From positions 64,614,454 through 64,678,453 of the forward strand of contig CM056742.1 of assembly GCA_029851415.1 (NCBI GenBank): a stretch of DNA of 64,000 nucleotides, read 5' to 3'. The notes under the pieces were generated by a model. That model was not told the DNA's origin. It saw only the letters and a program-made list of their open reading frames with translations, and ran no database searches. Position 1 is the stretch's first letter, and each line of letters opens with the position of its first letter. This document shows, in pieces, positions 22,101 through 36,900 of the stretch. A program made the translations under genes and the position numbers. Source of the stretch: Eretmocerus hayati. Lineage: Eukaryota; Arthropoda; Insecta; Hymenoptera; Aphelinidae.

Positions 22101-25100
22101 ACACCGTCAATTCAATGCCACCTGGCAGGATTCAGACCAATAGCAGAACTCATCTTCAAGCCGTTCCAATCCTGCTCAGCAGTATTGAAGTCGATTGAAA
22201 TCTATGAAACCTAGAGAAGTTCAACCTATATCTAGTGATAGAGAACTTCAACACTTATTATGAGTATTGAGAAGGAGAGGATGACCACGCACGCACGATT
22301 CCAATCCGATTCCGTAGTATTCATCACAATTGGTCGATCACGCAATGAGTGATGAGGTCATCATTGGAATCAATTGACGGAATCGATTCAATGCCACCTG
22401 GCAGGATTTGGACCGATAGCGAAACTCATCTTCAGGCCCTTCCAATCTTGCTCAGCAGTATTGAATCCAATTCAAATATATGAGAACTGAAGGAGTTCAA
22501 TACTGATTGTAAATATTGAGGAGGATAGAGACCATGCTTCCACGATTCGAATTTCATCCTATAGTATTCAGCTTGATTGATCAATGACGCAACGCGTGAT
22601 TGGGTTATCATTGGAATCGATTCACACCGTCGATTCAATGCCACCTGGCAGGATTCAGACCGATAGCAAAACTCATCTTCAGGCAGTTCCAATCCTGCTG
22701 AGCAGTATTGAATCCGATTTTGATATATGAGAACTGGAGGAGTTCAATACTGATTGTAAGTATTGAGGAGGATAGAGACCATGCCTCCAGGATTCGAATT
22801 TCATACTGTAGTATTCAGCTTGATTTGTCAATGACGCAACGAGTGATTGGGTTATTATTGGAATCGATTCACACCGTCAATTCAATGGCACCTGGCAGGA
22901 TCCACACCGATAGCGAATCTCATCTTCAAGCCGTTCCAATCCTGCTCAGCAGTATTGAAGTCGATTGAAATCTATGAAACCTAGAGAAGTTCAACACCGA
23001 TTGTGAGTATTAAGAATGAGAGAATGACCACGCACCCACGATCCCAATCCGATTCTGTAGTACTCATCATAATTGGTCAATCACGCAATGATTGATTCGG
23101 TCATCATTGGAATCAATTGACGGAATCGATTCAATGCCACCTGGCAGGATTAAGACCGATAGCGAAACTCATCTTCAGGCCCTTCCAATCCTGCTCAGCA
23201 GTATTGAAGTCAATCGAAATATATGAAACCTAGAGAAGGTCAACACTGATTGTGAGTATTGAGGAGGAACGAAGAACCTCGCACCCACGATTCCAATCCG
23301 ATTCTGTAGTATTCATCACAATTGGTCAATCACGCAATGAGTGATTAGGTCATCATTGGAATCAATTGACGGAATCGATTCAATGCCACCTGTCAGGATT
23401 TGGACCGATAGCGAAACTCATCTTCAGGCCCTTCCAATCCTGCTCAGCAGTATTGAAGTCAATCGAAATATATGAAACCTAGAGAAGTTTAACACTGACT
23501 GTGAGTATTGAGAAGGAAAGAATGACCACGCACCCACGATTCCAATCCGATTATGTAGTATTCATCTCGATTGGTCAATCACGCAATGAGTGATTGGGTC
23601 ATCATTGGAATCGTTTGACGGAATCGTTTCAATGCTGCCTGGCAGGATTCAGACCGATACCGAAACTTATTCTCGGTCCATACCAACCTTGCTCAGCAGT
23701 ATTGAATCCAATTCAAATATATGAGACCTAGAGGAGTTCAATACTGATAGTGAGTATTGAGAAGGAAATAATGACCACGCTTCCACGATTCCCATCCCAT
23801 TATGTAGTATTCATCTCGATTGGTCAATCACGCGATGAGTGATTGGGTCATTATTGAAATCGATTCACACCGTCAATTCAATGCCACCTGGCAGGATCCA
23901 GACCGATAGCAAAACTCATCTTCAAGCCCACCCAATCCTGCTCAGCAGTATTGGATTCGATTGAGATCTATGAAATCTAGAAGAGTTCAATACTGATTGT
24001 GAGTATTGAGAAGGAAAGAATGACCACGCACCCACGATTCCAATCCGATTATGTAGTATTCATCTCGATTGGTCATTCACGCAATGAGTGATTGGGTCAT
24101 CATTGGAATCAATTGACGGAATCGATTCAATGCTGCCTGGCAGAATTCAGACCGATAGCAAAACTCATCTTCAGGCAGTTCCAATCCTGCTCAGCAGGAT
24201 CTAATTCGATTGAGATCTATGAAACCTAGAGGAGTTCAATACTGATTGTGAGTATTGAGAAGGAAATAATGGTCACGCACCCACGATTCCAATCCGATTA
24301 TGTAGTATTCATCTCGATTGGTCAATCACGCAATGAGTGATTGGATCATTATTGAAATCGATCGATGGAATCGATTCAGTGCTGCCTGGCAGGATTCATA
24401 CCGATAGCGGAACTTATTCTCAGTCCAGACCAATCTTGCTGAGCAGTATTGAATCCAATCCAAATATATGAGAACTGGAGGATTTCAATACTAATTGTAA
24501 GTATTGAGGAGGATAGAGACCATGCCTCCACGATTCGAATTTCATCTTAGAGTATTCAGCTCGATTGGTCAATCACGCCACGAGTGATTGGGTTATCATT
24601 GGAATCGATTGACACCGTCAATTCAATGCCACCTGGCAGGATCCAGACCGATAGCAAAACTCATATTCACCCCCTCCAATCCTGCTCAGCAGTATTGAAT
24701 TCGATTGAGATCAATGAAATCTAGAAGAGTTCAATACTGCTTGTGAGTATTGAGAAGGAAATAATGACCACGCACCCACGATTCCAATCCGATTATGTAG
24801 TATTCATCTCGATTGGTCAATCACGCAATGAGTGATTGGATCATCATTGGAATCGATTGACCGAATCGATTCAATGCTGCCTGGCAGGATTAACACCGAT
24901 AGCGAAACTTAAGTACAGACCAATCTTGCTGAGCAGTATTGAATCCAATTCAAATATATGAGAACTGGAGGAGTTCGATACTGATTGTCAATATTGAGGA
25001 GGATAGAGACCATGCTTCCACGATTCGAATTTCATCGTATAGTATTCAGCTCGATTGGCCAATGACGGAACGAGTGATTGGGTTATCATTGAAATCGATC

Positions 25101-27169
25101 CACACCATGAATTCAATGCCGCCTGGCAGGATTCTGACCGATAGCAAAACTCATCTTCAGGCCGTTCCAATCCTGCTCAGCAGTATTGATTTCGATTGAG
25201 ATACATGAAATTTAGAGGAGTTCAATATTGATTGTGATTATTGAGAAGGAGAGAATGACCCCGCACCCACGATTCCAATCCGATTATGTAGTATTCATCT
25301 CGATTGGTCAATCACGCAATGAGTGATTGGGTCATCATTGAAATCAATTGACGGGATCGATTCAATCCTGCCTGGCGAAATTCAGACCGATAGCAAAACT
25401 CATCTTCAGGCATTCCGAAACCTGCTCAGCAGTATTGAATTCGATTGAGATACATGAAATCTTGAGAAGTTTAATACTGATTCTGAGTATTGAGAAGAAA
25501 AGAATGACCACGCACCCACGATCCCAATCCGATTCTGTAGTATTCATCTCGATTGGGCAATCACGCAATGAGTGATTGGGTCATCTTTGGAATCAATTGA
25601 CGGAATCGATTCAATGCTGCCTGGCAGAATTCAGACCGATAGCAGAACTCATCTTCAGGCAGTTCCAATCCTGCTCAGCAGTATTGAATTCGATTGAGAT
25701 TTATGAAACCTAGAGGAGTTCATTAATGATAGTGAGTATTGAGAAGGAGATAATGACCACGCTTCCACGATTCCAATCCGATTATGTTGTATTCATCTCG
25801 ATTGGTCAATCAGGCAATGAGTGATTGGATCATTATTGGAATTGATTGACCGACTCGATTCAATGCTGCCTGGCAGGATTCAGACCGATAGCGAAACTTA
25901 TCCTCAGTCCATACCAATCCTGCTCAGCAGTATTGAGCCCAATTCAAATATATGAGATTTAGAGGAGATCAATACTGATTGTAAGTATCGAGGAGCATAG
26001 AGACCATGCTTCCACGATTCGAATTCCATGCTATAGTATTCAGCTCGATTGTTCAATGACGCAACGAGTGATTGCGTTATCATTGGAATCGATTCACACC
26101 GTCAATTCAATGCCACCTGGCAGGATTCAGACCAATAGCAGAACTCATCTTCAAGCCGTTCCAATCCTGCTCAGCAGTATTGAAGTCGATTGAAATCTAT
26201 GAAACCTAGAGAAGTTCAACACCGATTATGAGTATTGAGAAGGAGAGGATGACCACGCCCGCACGATTCCAATCCGATTCTGTAGTATTCATCACAATTG
26301 GTCGATCACGCAATGGTTGATTCGGTCATCATTGAAATCAATTGACGGAATCGATTCAATGCCACCTGGCAGGATTCAGACCGATAGCGAAACTCATCTT
26401 CAGGCCCTTCCAATCTTGCTCAGCAGTATTGAATCCAATTCAAATATATGAGAACTGAAGGAGTTCAATACTGATTGTAAATATTGAGGAGGATAGAGAC
26501 CATGCTTCCACGATTCGAATTTCATCCTATAGTATTCAGCTTGATTGATCAATGACGCAACGCGTGATTGGGTTATCATTGGAATCGATTCACACCGTCG
26601 ATTCAATGCCACCTGGCAGGATCCAGGCCGATAGCAAAACTCATATTCAAGCCCCTCCAATCCTGCTCAGCAGTATTGAATTCGATTGAAATCCATGAAA
26701 TCTAGAAGAGTTCAATACTGATTGTGAGTATTGAGAAGGAAAGAATGACCACGCACCCACAATTCCAATCCGATTATGTAGTATTCATATCGATTAGTCA
26801 ATCACGCAATGAAAGATTGGATCATTATTGAAATCGATTGATGGAATCGATCCAATGCTGCCTGGCAGGATTCAGACCGAAAGCGAAACGTACTCTCAGT
26901 CCAGACCAATCTTGCTGAGCAGTAGTGAATCCAATCCAAATATATGAGAACTAGAGGAGTTCAATACTGATTGTAAATATTGAGGAGGATAGAGACCATG
27001 CTTCCACGATTCGAATTTAATCCTATAGTATTCAGCTCGATTGGTCAATGACGCAACGGGTGATTGGATTATCATTGAAATCGATTCACACCGTGAATTC
27101 AATGCCACCTCGCAGGATTCTGACCGATAGCAAAATTCATCTTCAGGCCGTTCCAATCCTGCTCAGCAG

Positions 27170-28155
27170 TATTGAATTCGATTGAGATCTATGAAACCTA
27201 GAGGAGTTCAATACTGATTGTGAGTATTGAGAAGGAAATAATGACCACGCACCCACGATTTCAATCCGATTATGTAGTATTCATCTGGATTGGTCAATCA
27301 CGCAATGAAGGATTGGATCATCATTGGAATCGATTGACCGAATCGATTCAATGCTGCCTGGCAGGATTAACACCGATAGCGAAACTTAAGTACAGACCAA
27401 TCTTGCTGAGCAGTATTGAATCCAATTCAAATATATGAGAACTGGAGGAGTTCGATACTGATTGTCAATATTGAGGAGGATAGAGACCATGCTTCCACGA
27501 TTCGAATTTCATCGTATAGTATTCAGCTCGATTGGTCAATGACGGAACGAGTGATTGGGTTATCATTGAAATCGATCCACACCATGAATTCAATGCCGCC
27601 TGGCAGGATTCTGACCGATAGCAAAACTCATCTTCAGGCAGTTCCAATCCTGCTCAGCAGGATCGAATTCGATTGAGATCTATGAAACCTAGAGGAGTTC
27701 AATACTGATTGTGAGTATTGAGAAGGAAATAATGACCACGCACCCACGATTCCAATCCGATTATGTAGTATTCATCTGGAATGGTCAATCACGCGATGAG
27801 TGATTGGATCATCATTGGAATCGATTGACCGAATCGATTCAATGCTGCCTGGCAGGATTAACACCGATAGCGAAACTTAAGTACAGATCAATCTTGCTGA
27901 GCAGTATTGAATCCAATTCAAATATATGAGAACTGGAGGAGTTCGATACTGATTGTCAATATTGAGGAGGATAGAGACCATGCTTCCACGATTCGAATTT
28001 CATCGTATAGTATTCAGCTCGATTGGTCAATGACGGAACGAGTGATTGGGTTATCATTGGAATCGATCCACACCATGAATTCAATGCCGCCTGGCAGGAT
28101 TCTGACCGATAGCAAAACTCATCTTCAGGCCGTTCCAATCCTGCACAGCAGTATT
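27170..28155 (+). repeat. 491 bp higher-order repeat (2 monomers), two near-identical tandem copies
   Basis: The same variants (attaacaccgatagc, acttaagtacag, gatactgattgtcaatattg) recur at a 491-base offset, for instance ORF starts at 27416 and 27907. Related single copies of this dimer lie near 21.1-21.5 kb and 24.8-25.2 kb. Confidence 0.75.
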
Positions 28156-30999
28156 GATTTCGATTGAGATACATGAAATCTAGAGGAGTTCAATACTGAT
28201 TGTGATTATTGAGAAGGAGAGAATGACCCCGCACCCACGATTCCAATCCGATTATGTAGTATTCATCTCGATTGGTCAATCACGCAATGAGTGATTGGGT
28301 CATCATTGAAATCAATTGACGGGATCGATTCAATCCTGCCTGGCGAAATTCAGACCGATAGCAAAACTCATCTTCAGGCAGTTCGAAACCTGCTCAGCAG
28401 TATTGAATTCGATTGAGATACATGAAATCTTGAGAAGTTTAATACTGATTGTGAGTATTGAGAAGAAAAGAATGACCACGCACCCACGATCCCAATCCGA
28501 TTCTGTAGTATTCATCTCGATTGGGCAATCACGCAATGAGTGATTGGGTCATCATTGGAATCAATTGACGGAATCGATTCAATGCTGCCTGGCAGAATTC
28601 AGACCGATAGCAGAACTCATCTTCAGGCAGTTCCAATCCTGCTCAGCAGTATTGAATTCGATTGAGATTTATGAAACCTAGAGGAGTTCAATACTGATTG
28701 TGAGTATTGACGAGGAGATAATGACCACGCTTCCACGATCCCAATCCGATTCTGTAGTATTCATCTCGATTGGTCAATCACGCAATGAGTGATTGGATCA
28801 TTATTGAAATCGATTGATGGAATCGATTCAATGCTGCCTGGCAGGATTCAGACCGATAGCGAAACTTATTCTCAGTCCAGACCAATCTTGCTGAGCAGTA
28901 TTGGATCCAATTCAAATATATGAGAACTAGAGGAGTTCAATACTGATTGTAAATATTGAGGAGGATAGAGACCATGCTTCCACGATTCGAATTTCATCCT
29001 ATAGTATTCAGCTCGATTGGTCAATGTCGCAACGGGTGATTGGGTTATCATTGAAATCTATTCACACAGTGAATTCAATGCCGCCTAACAGGATTCTGGC
29101 CGTTAGCAAAACTCATCTTCAGGCCATTCCAATCCTGCCCAGCAGTATTGGATTCGATTGAGATACATGATATCTTGAGAAGTTTAATAATGATTGTGGC
29201 TATTGGAAAAACAAGAATGACCACGCACCCACGATCCCAATCCGATTCTGCAGTATTCATCTCGATTGGTCAATCACGCAATGAGTTATTGGGTCATCAT
29301 TGAAATCAATTGACGGAATCGATTCAATGCTGCCTGGCAGAATTCAGACCGATAGCAAAAACTAGTGTTCAGGCCGTTCCAATCCTGCTCAGCAGTATTG
29401 AATCCGATTCGAATATATGAGAACTGGAGGAGTTCAATACTGATTGTGAGTATTGAGGAGGATAGAGACCATGCCTCCACGATCCGAATTTCATCTTAGA
29501 GTATTTAGCTCGATTGGTCAATGACGCCACGAGTGATTGGGTTATCATTGGAATCGATTGACACCGTCAATTCAATGCCACCTGGCAGGATCCAGACCGA
29601 TAGCAAAACTCATCTTCAAGCCCCTCCAATCCTGCTCAGCAGTATTGGATTCGATTGAGATCTATGAAATCTAGAAGAGTTCAATACTGATTGTGAGTAT
29701 TGAGAAGGAAAGAATGACCACGCACCCACGATTCCAATCCGATTATGTAGTATTCATCTCGATTGGTCAATCACGCAATGAGTGATTGGATCATTATTGA
29801 AATCGATTGATGGAATCGATTCAATGCTGCCTGGCAGGATTCAGACCGATAGCGAAACTTATTCTCAGTCCAGACCAATCTTGCTGAGCAGTATTGAATC
29901 CAATTCAAATATATGAGAACTGGAGGAGTTCAATACTGATTGTAAGTATTGAGGAGGATAGAGACCATGCCTCCACGATTCGAATTTCATCTCAGAGTAT
30001 TCAGCTCGATTGGTCAATGACGCCACGAGTGATTGGGTTATCATTGGAATCGATTGACACCGTTAATTCAATGCACCTGGCAGGATCCAGACCGATAGCA
30101 AAACTCATCTTCAAGCCCCTCCAATCCTGCTCAGCAGTATTGAATTCGATTGAGATACATGAAATCTTGAGAGGTTTGATACTGATTGTGAGTATTGAGA
30201 AGAAAAGAATGACGACGCACCCACGATCCCAATCCGATTCTGTAGTATTCATCTCGATTGGTCAATCACGCAATGAGTGATTGGGTCATCATTGGAATCA
30301 ATTGACGGAATCGATTCAATGCTGCCTGGCAGAATTCAGACCGATAGCAAAACTCATCTTCAGGCAGTTCCAATCCTGCTCAGCAGGATCGAATTCGATT
30401 GAGATCTATGAAACCTAGAGGAGTTCAATACTGATTGTGAGTATTGAGAAGGAAATAATGACCACGCACCCACGATTCCAATCCGATTATGTAGTATTCA
30501 TCCCGATTGGTCAATCACGCAATGAGTGATTGGATCATTATTGGAATCGATTGACCGAATCGATTCAATGCTGCCTGGCAGGATTAAGACCGATAGCGAA
30601 AATTAAGTACAGACCAATCTTGCTGAGCAGTATTGAATCCAACTCAAATATATGAGAACTGGAGGAGTTCGATACTGATTGTAAATATTGAGGAGGATAG
30701 AGACCATGCTTCCACGATTCGAATTTCATCCTATAGTATTCAGCTCGATTGGTCAATGACGGAACGAGCGATTGGGTTATCATTGAAATCGATTCACACC
30801 GTGAATTCAATGCCGCCTGGCAGGATTCTGACCGATAGCAAAACTCATCTTCAGGCAGTTCCAATCCTGCTCAGCAGTATTGATTTCGATTGAGATACAT
30901 GAAATCTAGAGGAGTTCAATACTGATTGTGATTATTGAGAAGGAGAGAATGACCCCGCACCCACGATTCCAATCCCATTATGTAGTATTCATCTCGATT

Positions 31000-33910
31000 G
31001 GTCAATCACGCAATGAGTGATTGGGTCATCATTGAAATCAATTGACGGAATCGTTCCAATCCTGCCTGGTGAAATTCAGACCGATAGCAAGACTCATCTT
31101 CAGGCAGTTCCAATCCTGCTCAGCAGTATTGAATTCGATTGAGATACATGAAATCTTGAGAAGTTCAATACTGACTGTGAGTATTGAGGAGAAAAGGATG
31201 ACCACGCACCCACGATCCCAATCCGATTCTGTAGTATTCATCTCGATTGGGCAATCACGCAACGGGTGATTGGGTTATCATTGAAATCGATTCACACAGT
31301 GAATTCAATGCCGCCTGGCAGGATACTGGCCGTTAGCAAAACTCATCTTCAGGCCATTCCAATCCTGCCCAGAAGTATTGGATTCGATTGAGATACATGA
31401 AATCTTGAGAAGTTTAATACTGATTGTGGCTATTGGAAAAACAAGAATGACCACGCACCCACGATCCCAATCCGATTCTGCAGTATTCATCTCGATTGGT
31501 CAATCACGCAATGAGTTATTGGGTCATCATTGAAATCAATTGACGGAATCGATTCAATGCTGCCTGGCAGAATTCACACCGATACCAAAAACTCGTCTTC
31601 AGGCCGTTCCAATCCTGCTCAGCAGTATTCAATCCGATTCAAATATATGAGAACTGGAGGAGTTCAATACTGATTGTAAGTATTGAGGAGGATAGAGACC
31701 ATGCCTCCACGATTCGAATTTCATCTTAGAGTATTCAGCTCGATTGGTCAATGACGCCACGAGTGATTGGGTTATCATTGGAATCGATTGACACCGTCAA
31801 TTCAATGCCACCTGGCAGGATCCAGACCGATAGCAAAACTCATCTTCAAGCCCCTCCAATCCTGCTCAGCAGGATCGAATTCGATTGAGATCTATGAAAC
31901 CTAGAGGAGTTCAATACTGATTGTGAGTATTGAGAAGGAAATAATGACCACGCACCCACGATTCCAATCCGATTATGTAGTATTCATCTCGATTGGTCAA
32001 TCACGCAATGAGTGATTGGATCATTATTGGAATCGATTGACCGAATCGATTCAATGCTGCCTGGCAGGATTAAGACCGATAGCGAAACTTAAGTACAGAC
32101 CAATCTTGCTGAGCAGTATTGAATCCAACTCAAATATATGAGGACTGGAGGAGTTCGATACTGATTGTAAATATTGAGGAGTATAGAGACCATGCTTCCA
32201 CGATTCGAATTTCATCCTATAGTATTCAGCTCGATTGGTCAATGACGGAACGAGTGATTGGGTTATCATTGAAATCGATTCACACCGTTAATTCCATGCC
32301 GCCTGGCAGGATTCTGACCGATAGCAAAACTCATCTTCAGGCCGTTCCAATCCTGCTCAGCAGTATTGAATTTGATTGAGATACATGAAATCTTGAGAAG
32401 TTTAATACTGATTGTGAGTATTGAGAAGAAGAGAATGACCACGCACCCACGATCCCAATCCGATTCTGTATTATTCATCTCGATTGGTCAATCACGCAAT
32501 GAGTGATTGGGTGATCATTGGAATCAATTGACGGAATCGATTCAATGCTGCCTGGCAGGATGAAGACCGATAGCGAAACTCAAGTACAGACCAATTTTGC
32601 TGAGCAGTATTGAATCCAATTCAGATATATGAGAACTAGAGGAGTTCAATACTGATTGTAGATATTGAGGAAGATAGAGACCATGCTACCACGATTCGAA
32701 TTTCATCCTATAGTATTCAGCTCGATTGGCCAATGACGCAACGGTTGATTGGGTTATCATTGGAATCGATTCACACCGTTAATTCCATGCCGCCTGGCAG
32801 GATTCTCACCGATAGCAAAACTCATCTCCAGGCCGTTCCAATCCTGCTCAGCAGTATTGAATTTGATTGAGATACATGAAATATTGAGAAGTTTAATACT
32901 GATTGTGAGTATTGAGAAGAAGAGAATGACCACGCACCCACGATCCCAATCCGATTCTGTATTATTCATCTCGATTGGTCAATCACGCAATGAGTGATTG
33001 GGTCATCATTGAAATCAATTGACGGAATCGTTCCAATCCTGCCTGGCGAAATTCAGACCGATAGCAAAACTCATCTTCAGGCAGTTCCAATCCTGCTCAG
33101 CAGTATTGAATTCGATTGAGATACATGAAATCTTGAGAAGTTTAATACTGATTGTGAGTATTGAGAAGAAAAGGATGACCACGCACCCACGATCCCAATC
33201 CGATTCTGTAGTATTCATCTCGATTGGGCAATCACGCAACGGGTGATTGGGTTATCATTGAAATTGATTCACACAGTGAATTCAATGCCGCATGGCAGGA
33301 TTCTGGCCGTTAGCAAAACTCATCTTCAGGCCATTCCAATCCTGCCCAGCAGTATTGGATTCGATTGAGATACATGAAATCTTGAGAAGTTTAATACTGA
33401 TTGTGGCTATTGGAAAAACAAGAATGACCACGCACCCACGATCCCAATCCGATTCTGCAGTATTCATCTCGATTGGTCAATCACGCAATGAGTTATTGGG
33501 TCATCATTGAAATCAATTGACGGAATCGATTCAATGCTGCCTGGCAGAATTCAGACCGATACCAAAAACTCGTCTCCAGGCCGTTCCAATCCTGCTCAGG
33601 AGTATTCAATCCGATTCAAATATATGAGAACTGGAGGAGTTCAATACTGATTGTAAGTATTGAGGAGGATAGAGACCATGCCTCCACGATTCGAATTTCA
33701 TCTTAGAGTATTCAGCTCGATCGGTCAATGACGCCACGAGTGATTGGGTTATCATTGGAATCGATTGACACCGTCAATTCAATGCCACCTGGCAGGATCC
33801 AGACCGATAGCAAAACTCATCTTCAAGCCCCTCCAATCCTGCTCAGCAGTATTGAATTCGATTGAGATACATGAAATCTTGAGAAGTTTGATACTGATTG
33901 TGAGTATTGA
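31000..33910 (+). repeat. Nested duplications at 1,977 bp and 491 bp offsets
   Basis: ORFs at 31038-31262 and 31305-31490 recur at 33015-33239 and 33282-33467 (offset 1977, about eight monomers). Between them, 32266-32478 recurs at 32757-32969 (offset 491, two monomers). This shows repeated local amplification of unequal size. Confidence 0.65.
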
Positions 33911-36900
33911 GAAGAAAAGAATGACCACGCACCCACGATTCCAATCCGATTCTGTAGTATTCATCACAATTGGTCAATCACGCAATGATTGATTCGGTCA
34001 TCATTGAAATCAATTGACGGAATCGATTCAATGCCACCTGGCAGGATTTAGACCGATAGCGAAACTCATCTTCAGGCCCTTCCAATCCTGCTCAGCAGTA
34101 TTGGAGTCAATCGAAATATATGAAACCTAGAGAAAGTCAACACTGATTGTGAGTATTGAGGAGGAAAGAAGAACCACGCACCCACGATTCCAATCCGATT
34201 CTGTAGTATCCATCAGAATTTGTCAATCACGCAATGAGTGATTAGGTCATCATTGGAATCAATTGACGGAATCGATTCAATGCCACCCGGCAGGATTTGG
34301 ACCGATAGCGAAACTCATCTTCAGGCCCTTCCAATCCTGCTCAGCAGTATTGAAGTCAATCGGAATATCTGAAACCTAGAGAAGTTCAACACTGATTGTG
34401 AGTATTGAGAAGGAAAGAATGACCACGCACCCACGATTCCAATCCGATTATGTAGTATTCATCTCGATTGGTCAATCACGCAATGAGTGATTGGGTCATC
34501 ATTGGAATCGATTGACGGAATCGTTTCAATGCTGCCTGGCAGGATTCAGACCGATAGCGAAACTTATTCTCGGTCCATACCAATCTTGCTCAGCAGTATT
34601 GAATCCAATTCAAATATATGAGACCTAGAGGAGTTCAATACTGATTGTAAATATTGAGGAGGATAGAGACCATGCTTCCACGATTCGAATTTCATCCTAT
34701 AGTATTCAGCTTGATTGAAAATGACGCAACGCATGATTGGGTTATCATTGGAATCGATTCACACCGTCAATTCAATGCCACCTGGCAGGATTCAGACCGA
34801 TAGCGAAACTCATCTTCAGGCCGTTCCAATCCTGCTGAGTAGTATTGAATCCGATTCAAATATATGAGAACTGGAGGAGTTCAATACTGATTGTAAGTAT
34901 TGAGGAGGATAGAGACCATGCCTCCACGATTCGGATTTCATACTGTAGTATTCAGCTTGATTGGTCAATGACGCAACGAGTGATTGGGTTATCATTGGAA
35001 TCGATTCACATCGTCAATTCAATGGCACCTGGCAGGATCCACACCGATAGCAAATCTCATCTCCAAGCCGTTCCAATCCTGCTCAGCAGTATTGAAGTCG
35101 ATTGAAATCTATGAAACCTAGAGAAGTTCAACACCGATTGTGAGTATTGAGATTGAGAGAATGACCACGCACCCACGATTCCAATCCGATTCTTCAGTAT
35201 TCATCACAATTGGTCAATCACGCAATGATTGATTCGGTCATCATTGAAATCAATTGACGGAATCGATTCAATGCCACCTGGCAGGATTTAGACCGATAGC
35301 GAAACTCATCTTCAGGCCCTTCCAATCCTGCTCAGCAGTATTGGAGTCAATCGAAATATATGAAACCTAGAGAAAGTCAACACTGATTGTGAGTATTGAG
35401 GAGGAAAGAAGAACCACGCACCCACGATTCCAATCCGATTCTGTAGTATCTATCACAATTGGTCAATCACGCAATGAGTGATTAGGTCATCATTGGAATC
35501 AATTGACGGAATCGATTCAATGCCACCCGGCAGGATTTGGACCGATAGCGAAACTCATCTTCAGGCCCTTCCAATCCTGCTCAGCAGTATTGAAGTCAAT
35601 CGAAATATCTGAAACCTAGAGAAGTTCAACACTGATTGTGAGTATTGAGAAGGAAAGAATGACCACGCAGTCACGATTCCAATCCGATTATGTAGTATTC
35701 ATCTCGATTGGGCAATCACGCAATGAGTGATTGGGTCATCATTGGAATCAATTGACGGAATCGATTCAATGCTGCCTGGCAGAATTCAGACCGATAGCAG
35801 AACTCATCTTCAGGCAGTTCCAATCCTGCTCAGCAGTATTGAATTCGATTGAGATTTATGAAACCTAGAGGAGTTCAATACTGATTGTGAGTATTGAGAA
35901 GGAGATAATGACCACGCTTCCACGATTCCAATCCGATTATGTAGTATTCATCGCGATTGGTCAATCAGGCAATGAGTGATTGGATCATTATTGAAATTGA
36001 TTGACCGAACCGATTCAATGCTGCCTGGCAGGATTTAGACCGATAGCGAAACTTATCCTCAGTCCATACCAATCTTGCTCAGCAGTATTGAGCCCAATTC
36101 AAATATATGAGATTCAGAGGAGTTCAATACTGATTGTAAGTATCGAGGAGCATAGAGACCATGCTTCCACGATTCGAATTTCATGCTATAGTATTCAGCT
36201 CGATTGGTCAATGACGCAACGAGTGATTGCGTTATCATTGGAATCGATTCACACCGTCAATTCAATGCCACCTGGCAGGATTCAGACCAATAGCAGAACT
36301 CATCTTCAAGCCGTTCCAATCCTGCTCAGCAGTATTGAAGTCGATTGAAATCTATATAACCTAGAGAAGTTCAACACCGATTGTGAGTATTGAGAAGGGG
36401 AGAATGACCACGCACACACGGATCCAATCCAATTCTGTAGTATTCATCACAATTGGTCGATCACGCAATGATTGATTCGGTCATCATTGAAATCAATCGA
36501 CGGAATCGATTCAATGCCACCTGGCAGGATTCAGACCGATAGCGAAACTCATCTTCAGGCCCTTCCAATCTTGCTCAGCAGTATTGAATCCAATTCAAAT
36601 ATATGAGAACTGAAGGAGTTCAATACTGATTGTAAATATTGAGGAGGATAGAGACCATGCTTCCACGATTCGAATTTCATCCTATAATATTCAGCTTGAT
36701 TGAAAATGACGCAACGCATGATTGGGTTATCATTGGAATCGATTCACACCGTCAATTCAATGCCACCTGGCAGGATTCAGACCGATATCAAAACTCATCT
36801 TCAGGCCGTTCCAATCCTGCTGAGCAGTATTGGATCCGATTTAAATATATGAGAACTGGAGGCGTTCAATACTGATTGTAAGTATTGAGGAGGATAGAGA

